Of a DNA stretch of 6,504 bases, positions 1 through 5,587 are shown piece by piece. The notes beneath the pieces were generated by a model. It was not told the DNA's origin. It saw only the letters and a program-made list of their open reading frames with translations, and made no database searches. Source of the DNA: DASRAJ01 sp039920305 (GTDB lineage: Bacteria > Bacteroidota > Bacteroidia > Chitinophagales > UBA10324); NCBI GenBank assembly GCA_039920305.1, contig JBDSEA010000129.1:1-6504 (forward strand), given 5' to 3'. A program made the translations under genes and the position numbers. Position 1 is the first letter of the stretch; each line of letters begins with the position of its first letter.

Positions 1-163
1 CAGCGTGAGGAGTTTTGCCTGTGCCACCGGTTGAAAGATTTCCGATGCTGATCACAGGGATTTCAAATTCGACACTCTTTTTAATCTGCAGATCATACAT
101 TTTATGATAGAGAAACGCGCCTGCTCCATACAGCCATGAAAAAGGTAACAACCATTTCTGCAT
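1..163 (-). CDS. lpxK: Tetraacyldisaccharide 4'-kinase LpxK, N-terminal part (cut by window edge)
   Basis: LpxK phosphorylates the 4' position of the lipid A disaccharide precursor at the inner face of the cytoplasmic membrane, late in lipid A synthesis. Only the first 54 codons plus one base lie in the window, and the rest continues beyond base 1. The visible protein starts MQKWLLPFSWLYGAGAFLYH, a hydrophobic N-terminal helix typical of the family. It then reaches IPVISIGNLSTGGTGKTPH at residues 36-53, the hallmark LpxK segment containing the P-loop GGTGKT (46-51). The ATG at 161-163 is chosen because family members begin just before the LPFSWLYG segment. The frame stays open upstream to an ATG at 251-253, but the extra 30 residues do not resemble LpxK. 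The gene is divergent from the hydrolase gene at 303. Identity is secure; the start is likely. Confidence 0.93.
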   Translation of the reverse strand, partial: MQKWLLPFSWLYGAGAFLYHKMYDLQIKKSVEFEIPVISIGNLSTGGTGKTPHA

Positions 164-192
164 GAGTTGTTTGTTTATGAAAAGATCCCCCG

Positions 193-200
193 CAAAGATG
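193..200 (-). promoter_or_regulatory. Candidate -7 promoter box for lpxK
   Basis: Read on the minus strand this is CATCTTTG, seven of eight matches to the Bacteroidota -7 consensus TAnnTTTG, lying 29 bases before the chosen lpxK ATG. No good -33 TTTG is seen at the right distance. An alternative is TTTG at 259-262 with TAATTTCT at 230-237, spaced by 21 bases. Either one would start transcription downstream of the ATG at 251-253 and so favours the short lpxK start. This is pattern matching only. Confidence 0.3.
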
Positions 201-266
201 AGGATTAGTGTTTCAGAATGATCTTTCCCAGAAATTAACACTGTTTTCACCATTCAAGCAAACAGG

Positions 267-298
267 TTTGTATTGATTGGTGAAAATTGATTTCTTTG
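267..298 (+). promoter_or_regulatory. Candidate Bacteroidota promoter for the 303 hydrolase gene
   Basis: TTTG at 267-270 (-33 element) is followed after 20 bases by TTTCTTTG at 291-298, seven of eight matches to TAnnTTTG. The ATG at 303 begins only four bases after the box, so the transcript would start at or next to the start codon. An in-frame TGA at 300-302 rules out any longer protein. The mRNA may therefore be leaderless, or translation may begin at the Met codon at 336-338. Confidence 0.45.
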
Positions 299-302
299 CT
301 GA

Positions 303-929
303 ATGCATGTTCTGTTACTTACAGCAATTCTTCTCATGAGCAACCCGGGTTCCGTTTCTGAAAAATATGTCTTCTATCTGCATGGTAAAATAGTGGAAGA
401 CCAGGGAGCACAGGCTGTAAGTCCTTATTTCGGTCCTTACAATTATCAGGGCATTGTTGACGCTTTCCGGAAAGAGAATTTTATAGTAAAGAGCGAGGTC
501 AGAAAACCAAATACCGGTATAAAAGAGTATGCACATCTGGTGGCCGGCCAAATCAATGCGTTATTAAAGGAGGGTGCGGAAGCAAAGAATATTACCGTGG
601 TGGGCGCCTCCAAGGGTGCGTTGATTGCCATGTATGCCTCAACTTTTCTGAAAAATAAAAATGTAAATTTTGTCTTCCTCGCCGCCTGTAATGATGGCAA
701 CCTGGAAAGTTTTCCTGACGTAGTTTTTTATGGCAACATCTTATCAATCTATGAAAAGAGTGACGATATCGGTGAAAGTTGTGTGAAATTTAAAAACAAG
801 TCATCTGCATCCATCGGTCACTATAAAGAAATTGAGGTTAATACCGGCAAGCAGCACGGCTTTCTTTTCCAGCCATATCCTGAATGGTTTTCACCTTCGG
901 TTAAATGGGCGAATGGCGATTTCGATTGA
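303..929 (+). CDS. Short alpha/beta-hydrolase-fold protein, possibly exported
   Basis: This 208-residue protein has the ordered landmarks of a minimal alpha/beta hydrolase without a cap domain. A strand ending YVFYLHGK (22-29) places His-Gly at the oxyanion position. The nucleophile elbow VVGASKGAL (99-107) has Ser103 in a G-x-S-x-G motif. Asp154 or Asp155 in the YEKSDDIG segment is a plausible acid, and His185 in GKQHGF a plausible base. The triad therefore looks intact and the protein could be an active esterase or hydrolase; the substrate is unknown. Residues 3-12 are hydrophobic and could form a short signal peptide or membrane anchor, but the n-region is only Met-His with no Lys or Arg, so export is uncertain. 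An in-frame TGA directly before the ATG fixes this as the earliest start. The gene is divergent from lpxK and 60 bases before the nif3-like gene, which appears to have its own promoter. Confidence 0.82.
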   Translation: MHVLLLTAILLMSNPGSVSEKYVFYLHGKIVEDQGAQAVSPYFGPYNYQGIVDAFRKENFIVKSEVRKPNTGIKEYAHLVAGQINALLKEGAEAKNITVVGASKGALIAMYASTFLKNKNVNFVFLAACNDGNLESFPDVVFYGNILSIYEKSDDIGESCVKFKNKSSASIGHYKEIEVNTGKQHGFLFQPYPEWFSPSVKWANGDFD

Positions 930-965
930 TATGCATTTCATTTTAAAATAACTTTCTCCCTTCCA

Positions 966-973
966 TAAATTTG
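966..973 (+). promoter_or_regulatory. -7 promoter box for the nif3-like and zinc-ribbon operon
   Basis: TAAATTTG is a perfect match to TAnnTTTG and lies 16 bases before the ATG at 990. The -33 region has only a T-run (941-944, TTTT), 21 bases upstream. Transcription would begin near 978 to 980 with a leader of about ten bases. No Shine-Dalgarno sequence lies close to the start codon. Confidence 0.5.
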
Positions 974-989
974 CAGGTAAATCAATCCT

Positions 990-2096
990 ATGAAGCTGAA
1001 AGAAATCATTTCAGCCCTTGAAGAATTCGCACCTCCGTCATTGCAGGAACCCTATGACAATTCAGGACTGATCACAGGTGAAAGCGAAATGGAAATTGAG
1101 CAGGCGATGCTCTGCCTCGATGCTACGGAAGAAGTAATTAATGAAGCAATTGAAACCGGATGCAACCTGGTGATTGCTCATCATCCCATCATTTTTTCAG
1201 GAATAAAAAAAATTACAGGCAGGGATTATGTCGGGCGGACACTCATCCGTGCGATCAAAAATGACATCGCAATCTATGCAGCACATACCAACCTTGATAA
1301 AGTACGCAATGGTGTGAATAAAAAAATATGCGAAAAGCTTCAGCTTACCAATATCAGAATTCTTTCACCTGTGAAAGGGATGCTGATGAAGCTCTTCACT
1401 TTCGCGCCTTCCGATCATGCAGTAAAAGTGAGAGAAGCACTGTTTGCTTCGGGTGCGGGGGCCATTGGTAATTATGATGAGTGCAGCTTCAGCTCAGAAG
1501 GATATGGAACGTTCAGAGGTAATGATGGCGCAAACCCTTTTGCCGGCGAAAAAGGAATTCAACACCGGGAAGCGGAAACTAAGATTGAAGTTATTTTTCC
1601 TTCATGGAAGAAGCATAATATACTTTCCGCATTAAAGGAAAGCCATCCTTATGAGGAAGTTGCTTATGACATTGTTGCTTTAGACAACGAATGGAATGCA
1701 CTTGGCTCCGGAATGATAGGCGAGCTTTTCCAGCCGATGTCCGCACAGGAGTTTCTTGACCACTTAAAAATAAATATGGGTGTCAGCATGGTTCGCTACA
1801 CCCAGGCATCAATGCCCGGCCTTTCAAATATGCTGCGTACCATTGCTGTTTGTGGCGGCTCGGGAAGCTTCCTTCTTAAAGAGGCCATAGCAGCAGGCGC
1901 AGATGCCTTTGTAACTGCGGATTTTAAGTATCATCAGTTTTTTGATGCTGAAAATAAAATTATGATCTGCGATATTGGTCATTATGAGAGTGAGCAATTC
2001 ACGCCGCAGATTTTTGCTGAGGTTTTACATGGAAAATTTCCTACATTTGCCACCCGTTTTACTACTGTAAATACAAATCCCATAAACTACTACTGA
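990..2096 (+). CDS. Nif3-like dinuclear metal centre protein (DUF34/NIF3 family, long form)
   Basis: This 368-residue protein belongs to the Nif3/YbgI/YqfO family, toroidal hexamers that bind two metal ions per subunit. Some members are annotated as type 2 GTP cyclohydrolase I, but the physiological role is unsettled. The N-terminal half shows PYDNSGL (21-27), the metal-binding pair His64-His65 in VIAHHPIIFSG (61-71) and Asp103 in HTNLD. The C-terminal half shows CGGSGS (288-293), TADFKYH (309-315) and DIGHYESE (328-335). His331 and Glu335 there keep the four-residue spacing of the family ligands. Between them, about 130-235, lies the PII/CutA-like insert of the long YqfO-type members, recognised by GAGAIGNYDECSF (155-167) and ESHPYEEVAYDI (217-228). 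Length and motifs are intact. Its TGA overlaps the ATG of the zinc-ribbon gene by one base (TGATG), which suggests co-transcription and translational coupling. It is probably cytoplasmic. Confidence 0.96.
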   Translation: MKLKEIISALEEFAPPSLQEPYDNSGLITGESEMEIEQAMLCLDATEEVINEAIETGCNLVIAHHPIIFSGIKKITGRDYVGRTLIRAIKNDIAIYAAHTNLDKVRNGVNKKICEKLQLTNIRILSPVKGMLMKLFTFAPSDHAVKVREALFASGAGAIGNYDECSFSSEGYGTFRGNDGANPFAGEKGIQHREAETKIEVIFPSWKKHNILSALKESHPYEEVAYDIVALDNEWNALGSGMIGELFQPMSAQEFLDHLKINMGVSMVRYTQASMPGLSNMLRTIAVCGGSGSFLLKEAIAAGADAFVTADFKYHQFFDAENKIMICDIGHYESEQFTPQIFAEVLHGKFPTFATRFTTVNTNPINYY

Positions 2097-2860
2097 TGAG
2101 CAAAGTTAAAGACGCACAGCGTGTTGATACGGTAATTGAAGACAAGCTGCGGTTTCTATATAAGCTGCAAAAGATTGATTCCACTGTGGATGACATCCAG
2201 ATTCTAAAAGGCGAGTTACCCATGGAGGTCAAGGATCTCGAGGATGAGCTTACCGGCCTGAAGACCCGCATCAGCAAAATTGAGGACGATCTCAAGCAGG
2301 TTGATGGCAGCATGGCGGACCGTAAGAATTCAATTAAGGAATCTGAATCACTGATCAAGAAATATCAGAAGCAGCAGGCCAATGTGAAGAACAACCGGGA
2401 GTATGATGCATTAAGCAAGGAAGTGGAATTGCAGAAGCTGGAGATACAGTTAAATGAGAAGAGGATCAGGGAATCCACTGATGAGACGAATGCCAAGCAG
2501 GAACTGCTTGAGGTGGCACAAAAATCCATTAAGGAGAAGGAAAAAAACCTGAAGCTCAAAACGGATGAGCTTGAAAATATCATTGAAGAGACGGATGCTG
2601 AAGAAAAAGCACTGCTCAAAAAATCAAAAGACCAGTCTGCAAAAATTGAGGACCGCCTGCTTCAGGCTTATCACCGTATTCGCAGCTCGTACAGAAACGG
2701 GCTTGCCGTGGTCAACGTGAACCGCGATTCCTGCGGTGGTTGTCACAATGCTATTCCTCCGCAGATGCAGGTGGAAATCCGTCAGCATAAAAAAATCATT
2801 ATTTGTGAGCATTGCGGAAGAATACTTGTGGATGAAGCGCTTGATAAATCTGCACACTGA
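2096..2860 (+). CDS. Coiled-coil protein with C-terminal C4 zinc ribbon (CT398/DUF164 type)
   Basis: This 254-residue, probably cytoplasmic protein has two parts. Residues about 15-195 are strongly charged, rich in Lys, Glu, Leu and Ile, and almost free of Gly and Pro, as expected for a long antiparallel coiled coil. The segment VKNNREYDALSKEV (97-110) matches the conserved turn motif of the family. Residues 213-240 form a zinc ribbon with two CxxC knuckles, CGGC (213-216) and CEHC (237-240), separated by IPPQM, the typical arrangement of the C4-type zinc-ribbon family formerly called DUF164. The molecular role is not established; related proteins have been suggested to act in nucleic-acid or protein-complex assembly. 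The start overlaps the stop of the nif3-like gene, so the two are almost certainly translated from one mRNA. The repeat cluster begins two bases after its stop. Confidence 0.93.
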   Translation: MSKVKDAQRVDTVIEDKLRFLYKLQKIDSTVDDIQILKGELPMEVKDLEDELTGLKTRISKIEDDLKQVDGSMADRKNSIKESESLIKKYQKQQANVKNNREYDALSKEVELQKLEIQLNEKRIRESTDETNAKQELLEVAQKSIKEKEKNLKLKTDELENIIEETDAEEKALLKKSKDQSAKIEDRLLQAYHRIRSSYRNGLAVVNVNRDSCGGCHNAIPPQMQVEIRQHKKIIICEHCGRILVDEALDKSAH

Positions 2861-2862
2861 TT

Positions 2863-2878
2863 TCTCTGCGTACTTTGC
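2863..2878 (+). repeat. Partial copy of intergenic GC-rich repeat (unit 1)
   Basis: TCTCTGCGTACTTTGC corresponds to the second half of the two fuller copies at 2961 and 3012. It starts two bases after the zinc-ribbon stop codon. Its CTCTGCGT (2864-2871) is exactly complementary to ACGCAGAG (2911-2918) in the inverted copy, giving a possible 8-bp stem with a 39-base loop. Confidence 0.65.
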
Positions 2879-2903
2879 TTTTCATTTTTTTTAGAACGCT
2901 GAA

Positions 2904-2997
2904 GTGTTTAACGCAGAGGGCGCCAGGGTTTCGCGGAGCCCGCTGAGATTTAATTTATATTCCTCTGCGCCATCCTCCGCGTACTTTGCGGTTACAC
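2904..2997. repeat. Imperfect palindrome formed by an inverted and a direct repeat copy
   Basis: The inverted copy (about 2908-2947) and the direct copy at 2961-2994 can fold into one long imperfect hairpin. CGCGGAG (2932-2938) pairs with CTCTGCG (2963-2969) with one G-U. CGCAGAG (2912-2918) pairs with CTCCGCG (2975-2981) with one mismatch. GTGT plus AA (2904-2911) pairs with TTACAC (2992-2997) around a two-base bulge. No T-run follows directly, so a classical intrinsic terminator is not obvious, but an RNA hairpin ending or stabilising the upstream transcript is possible. Confidence 0.55.
2961..2994 (+). repeat. Intergenic GC-rich repeat, full copy (unit 2)
   Basis: This 34-base unit matches the copy at 3012-3045 in 30 of 34 positions with no gap, and both are preceded by AT. 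Internally it has a rough 12-base period, TCCTCTGCGCCA then TCCTCCGCGTAC, followed by TTTGCGGTTA. From memory, repeats of the CTCTGCG...TTTGCGGTTA type are scattered between genes in many Bacteroidota and other environmental genomes; their function is not known to me. Confidence 0.75.
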
Positions 2998-3011
2998 ATT
3001 AATCCTTTGAT

Positions 3012-3045
3012 TCCTCCGCGTCATCCTCTGCTTACTTTGCGGTTA
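3012..3045 (+). repeat. Intergenic GC-rich repeat, full copy (unit 3)
   Basis: This second full copy starts 51 bases after the start of unit 2 and differs from it at four positions, three of them C/T changes and one G/T. It includes TTACTTTG (3032-3039), seven of eight matches to the -7 consensus TAnnTTTG. TTTG at 3006-3009 lies 22 bases upstream, so this copy might serve as the promoter of the gene at 3103. That role is speculative. Confidence 0.75.
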
Positions 3046-3102
3046 AGTTTTTTATTCTTATTCTCTGACTCTTCTTAATTTCATTAATCAAAATTTCAGA
3101 TA

Positions 3103-3498
3103 ATGAAAAAGGTTTTATTACCTGGTTCCCTGTTCCTGATTTTCTTTTTACCCCTCCGGAGCTTCTCACAGGCCTCAGTAAATGAGCTTTTAATTCAGAA
3201 ATGGAAATACACCGGTATTGAAGAATTCAGTGTCGTTCATCCCCCGGATTCAATGATGAAGGATGACTGGCTGTTGTTCAGCACCGATGGTAGATACCAA
3301 TCACTTACCCGGGGTAAGAGTACTTCCGGAACCTGGAAAATAAATGAAGCTTCAAAAATCATTTCACTAACGGATGCAGCCACCAAAAAAACAATCAGCT
3401 ATAATCTCAAAGGCATCACTCCCGGTGAGCTCACCCTTGAATATCAAACCCCTGATCTCGTAAGGACGAAGTATCGCTACACCACTGTTAAGGAATAG
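3103..3498 (+). CDS. Secreted lipocalin-like protein
   Basis: This 131-residue protein starts MKKVLLPGSLFLIFFLPLRS, a clear signal peptide with two lysines and a hydrophobic core. A cleavage site after Ser22 (SFS then QA) fits the signal peptidase I rule and the frequent Gln at +1 in Bacteroidota. No lipobox cysteine is present, so a soluble periplasmic or secreted protein is expected. The mature part of about 109 residues shows the pattern of small Bacteroidota lipocalin-like domains: LIQKWKYTGIE (30-40), a strand WLLFSTDGRYQS (56-67), SGTWKI (75-80), then alternating short strands to the end. It probably folds as a small beta-barrel; a ligand cannot be predicted. There is no good Shine-Dalgarno sequence. 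It is isolated, 242 bases after the zinc-ribbon gene and 96 before pfkA. Family assignment is by pattern only. Confidence 0.75.
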   Translation: MKKVLLPGSLFLIFFLPLRSFSQASVNELLIQKWKYTGIEEFSVVHPPDSMMKDDWLLFSTDGRYQSLTRGKSTSGTWKINEASKIISLTDAATKKTISYNLKGITPGELTLEYQTPDLVRTKYRYTTVKE

Positions 3499-3505
3499 AT
3501 GATTT

Positions 3506-3535
3506 GACCGGTATACAATTCTCCGGTTTGTTTCA
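3506..3535 (+). terminator. Weak candidate terminator after the lipocalin-like gene
   Basis: ACCGG (3507-3511) and CCGGT (3523-3527) form a five-base-pair stem, extendable by one G-U, around an 11-base loop. The T-rich stretch TTTGTTTC follows. It begins eight bases after the lipocalin-like stop codon. The stem is short and the T-run is interrupted, so this is a tentative call. Confidence 0.3.
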
Positions 3536-3569
3536 TGTGCAGCGGATGAAGAGGTGGTTCCTGATTTCC

Positions 3570-3577
3570 TAATTTCG
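3570..3577 (+). promoter_or_regulatory. Candidate -7 promoter box for pfkA
   Basis: TAATTTCG matches seven of eight positions of TAnnTTTG and sits 17 bases before the pfkA ATG, a distance similar to that of the nif3-like gene. No clear -33 TTTG is visible at 19 to 22 bases upstream. It implies a leader of about ten A/T-rich bases without a Shine-Dalgarno sequence. Confidence 0.4.
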
Positions 3578-3594
3578 CCCGCAAATTTTTTATC

Positions 3595-4578
3595 ATGGCA
3601 AGCAATATCAAAAGCATCGGCGTTTTTACCAGCGGCGGCGATGCTCCGGGAATGAATGCGGCGATACGCGCCGTAGTTAGGGCTGGCATTTTTCATGGCT
3701 TTAAAGTTTACGGTATTTACCGGGGCTATGATGGTTTGATTGACGGGCAGATTGAGGAGATGCAATCTTATTCAGTAAGTAACATCATTCACCGCGGCGG
3801 CACCATTTTGAAAACGGCCCGCAGCGAGCGCTTCATGACGGGGCAGGGAATGGATATGGCATTCGACCAGTTACAAAAGCACCATATCGATGCCATTATT
3901 GCACTGGGCGGCGATGGCACGTTTAAGGGTGCAGCAGAGTTTCATTCACATTCCACCATCCCCTGTATTGGCATCCCCTGCACCATTGACAATGATTTGT
4001 ACGGCACTGATTTTACCATCGGTTATGACACCGCTATCAACACTGCCATGGATGCCATTGATAAGATCCGTGATACAGCCGCCGCACACAACCGCTTGTT
4101 TTTTATCGAGGTAATGGGAAGGGATGCGGGCTTCATCGCCATGAGAAGCGGAATTGCAACCGGTGCGGAAGCCATCCTGATTCCTGAAAGCAAATTCAGC
4201 CTCGATCAGCTTATTGAGCTTCTCGACCGCGGATGGAAGCGGCAGAAGACTTCATGCATCGTGGTAGTTGCAGAGGGTGAAGAAGAGGGCAATGCTTTTG
4301 AGCTTGCTGAAAAAGTAAAACAGCGCTTCAATAATTACGATACACGGGTGGCTGTAATAGGTCACATACAACGCGGGGGCAGCCCCACGTGCAGTGACCG
4401 CGTGCTTGCCAGCCGGTTAGGCGTAGCAGCTGTTGAAGCTCTTATAAACGGAAAGGAAAATGTAATGGTAGGCGTCATGCACCGGGATGTGGTACATACT
4501 CCGTTTACCCATGCAATGAAGCACAATCTCGATGTAAGTCCGTACCTGTACCGGCTCATGGAAATTCTTTCAACGTGA
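3595..4578 (+). CDS. pfkA: ATP-dependent 6-phosphofructokinase
   Basis: PfkA phosphorylates fructose 6-phosphate to fructose 1,6-bisphosphate with ATP, the committed step of glycolysis, as a cytoplasmic tetramer. The 327-residue length is normal. Visible motifs are TSGGDAPGMNAAIR (12-25), RGGT (67-70), the ATP-site GGDGT (105-109), TIDND (130-134) with the catalytic base Asp132, MGRDAG (174-179) and GHIQRGGSP (256-264). Gly108, equivalent to E. coli Gly104, indicates ATP rather than pyrophosphate as phosphoryl donor, because PPi enzymes carry Asp there. Substrate residues Arg76, Arg167, Arg251, His257 and Arg260 are kept. At the effector site Arg25, Arg29, Arg159 and Glu192 match E. coli, but the position of E. 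coli Arg54 is Ser58, so allosteric control may differ. The start is set by MASNIKSIGVFTSGGD, the usual family N-terminus. The gene is monocistronic and convergent with pcm. Confidence 0.98.
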   Translation: MASNIKSIGVFTSGGDAPGMNAAIRAVVRAGIFHGFKVYGIYRGYDGLIDGQIEEMQSYSVSNIIHRGGTILKTARSERFMTGQGMDMAFDQLQKHHIDAIIALGGDGTFKGAAEFHSHSTIPCIGIPCTIDNDLYGTDFTIGYDTAINTAMDAIDKIRDTAAAHNRLFFIEVMGRDAGFIAMRSGIATGAEAILIPESKFSLDQLIELLDRGWKRQKTSCIVVVAEGEEEGNAFELAEKVKQRFNNYDTRVAVIGHIQRGGSPTCSDRVLASRLGVAAVEALINGKENVMVGVMHRDVVHTPFTHAMKHNLDVSPYLYRLMEILST

Positions 4579-4754
4579 AAAGGGATTTGAAGGACGGGCT
4601 AAAATTTTGAGAGAAGAGCTTTCAAAGGCAGGGATCAAAGCAAGCACCGGAACAGCAGGGTTTTAAATCTGAAAATTATTTCATTTGCGGGCTTTGTTAA
4701 ATCGTGCGACCTCTGGGGTTAAATATTTTTTGATGAATCTTTTTAGGAGAATGA

Positions 4755-5411
4755 TCAATTTTTCTTTCCTCTCAGCATCGGCACAAACCGGAATGCATCA
4801 AAGGCTTCCTCCTTAATCTCCGCAGTAGAAATTTTTGTATACCGCTTCATCACCTGGAGGTCACCCTCTCCAACCGGGATCACGAGCGTACCCCCTGCTT
4901 TTAGCTGCTGTAATAATTTATCAGGCACCATGGGTGCAGCAGCCGTCACAAGAATTTTATCGAATGGAGCAAAAGTCGGCAGACCTTCAAAGCCATCGCC
5001 ATAAAAGCATTTGATGGATTTGTAACCCAGTGAATCGAGTACCGTTTTCACATTTTCAAAAAGTTTCTTTACGCGCTCTATGGTAAATACACGGGCACCC
5101 ATGTCTGCAAGGATTGCAGACTGATAGCCGGAACCCGTACCGATTTCCAGAATTTTCTCACCCCTTTCCACCTCCATCATCTGAGATTGATAGGCCACCG
5201 TAAAGGGCTGAGAAATGGTTTGTCCCTCCCCTATTGGAAATGCATTGTCTTCATAGGCACGCTGAATAAAGGCACTGTCAAAAGCAAAGAGATGACGGGG
5301 CACGCGGCTGATGGCATTCAATACATTTCTGTCAGTAATTCCTTTCCCGCGCAATGACTCAGCTAACCGTTTTCGCAATCCCTGGTGGCGGGTGGTATCA
5401 TTCAATTCCAT
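4755..5411 (-). CDS. pcm: Protein-L-isoaspartate O-methyltransferase
   Basis: Pcm transfers a methyl group from S-adenosylmethionine to L-isoaspartyl residues formed by ageing of Asn and Asp, starting their repair. The 218-residue protein has all family landmarks. GEGQTISQP (61-69) is the isoaspartate-binding loop. LEIGTGSGYQ (88-97) is the SAM motif I. An acidic residue sits in TIER (110-113), GDG (138-140) follows, and VTAAAP (155-160) and RFVPMLRG (208-215, with the strand starting at Phe207) complete the set. Pcm is normally cytoplasmic and no signal peptide is seen. The N-terminal segment TRHQGLRKRLAESL matches the usual start of Bacteroidota homologues, so the ATG at 5409-5411 is favoured; no other Met occurs before residue 78. 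The gene is convergent with pfkA (176 bases between) and divergent from the gene at 5588. Its promoter box ends only five bases before the ATG. Confidence 0.97.
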   Translation of the reverse strand: MELNDTTRHQGLRKRLAESLRGKGITDRNVLNAISRVPRHLFAFDSAFIQRAYEDNAFPIGEGQTISQPFTVAYQSQMMEVERGEKILEIGTGSGYQSAILADMGARVFTIERVKKLFENVKTVLDSLGYKSIKCFYGDGFEGLPTFAPFDKILVTAAAPMVPDKLLQQLKAGGTLVIPVGEGDLQVMKRYTKISTAEIKEEAFDAFRFVPMLRGKKN

Positions 5412-5416
5412 TTTTG

Positions 5417-5424
5417 CAAAGTTA
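5417..5424 (-). promoter_or_regulatory. -7 promoter box of pcm, directly before the start codon
   Basis: On the minus strand TAACTTTG is a perfect TAnnTTTG match, followed by CAAAA and then ATG. A TTTG lies 15 bases upstream on the same strand, shorter than the usual 19 or so. If the box is used, transcription starts at or within a base or two of the ATG, giving a leaderless or nearly leaderless mRNA. Confidence 0.5.
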
Positions 5425-5436
5425 CTGTACAGTTAC
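5421..5436. promoter_or_regulatory. Candidate operator in the pcm promoter
   Basis: ACTGTACAGT (5424-5433) is a perfect 10-base palindrome. It is flanked by a direct repeat of GTTAC (5421-5425 and 5432-5436, 11 bases apart). It sits between the -33-like and -7 elements of pcm and overlaps the edge of the -7 box, a position where a bound dimer would block transcription. A 10-base palindrome can occur by chance and no regulator is identified. Confidence 0.25.
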
Positions 5437-5539
5437 GCGCAAAACCGGATTATGCCATGATGTTTCTCTGAACCGTCTTCTTCGTACATAAAAAATGCCT
5501 GCGGTCAATAAATATTTTTCCAAATACCCTCCGGGTTGA

Positions 5540-5568
5540 TTTGATGGTATGGTCTTTTCATATTTTTG
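5540..5568 (+). promoter_or_regulatory. Candidate Bacteroidota promoter for the 5588 gene
   Basis: TTTG (5540-5543) is followed after 17 bases by TATTTTTG (5561-5568), a perfect TAnnTTTG match. A second TTG at 5536-5538 gives the longer spacing of 22. The box ends 19 bases before the ATG at 5588, so the leader is about 12 bases. It is the most complete promoter in the window. Confidence 0.5.
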
Positions 5569-5587
5569 AGTAAATCGAAAAATCATC

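Noticed and set aside
164..253. Longer lpxK start at the ATG complementary to 251-253.
   Set aside because: The extra 30 residues do not look like LpxK, and candidate -7 boxes fall inside this stretch. The ILIFAGDLF segment superficially resembles a CapA-type start but runs straight into LpxK.
1444..1635. Small plus-strand frame inside the nif3-like gene.
   Set aside because: It covers the conserved insert domain of the Nif3 protein in another frame and shows no coding features of its own.
2863..3045. Repeat cluster as a CRISPR array.
   Set aside because: Only two full copies, imperfect, with one copy inverted and one truncated; the gaps are not uniform spacers and no cas gene is present.
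3367..3765. 132-codon open frame on the minus strand across the lipocalin-like and pfkA genes.
   Set aside because: It lies opposite two clear genes, has no recognisable motif and no promoter; it is a shadow frame.
4538..4666. Open frame running from inside the pfkA 3' end past its stop, ending LREELSKAGIKASTGTAGF, as a possible gene remnant or frameshifted pfkA tail.
   Set aside because: PfkA already has normal length and ends as family members do. The frame has no good start codon and about 43 codons, and the peptide matches nothing I recognise.
4729..4765. Terminator between pfkA and pcm from TTGAT (4730-4734) and ATCAA (4754-4758) followed by T residues.
   Set aside because: The five-pair A/T-rich stem has a large loop and overlaps the pcm stop codon; too weak to call.
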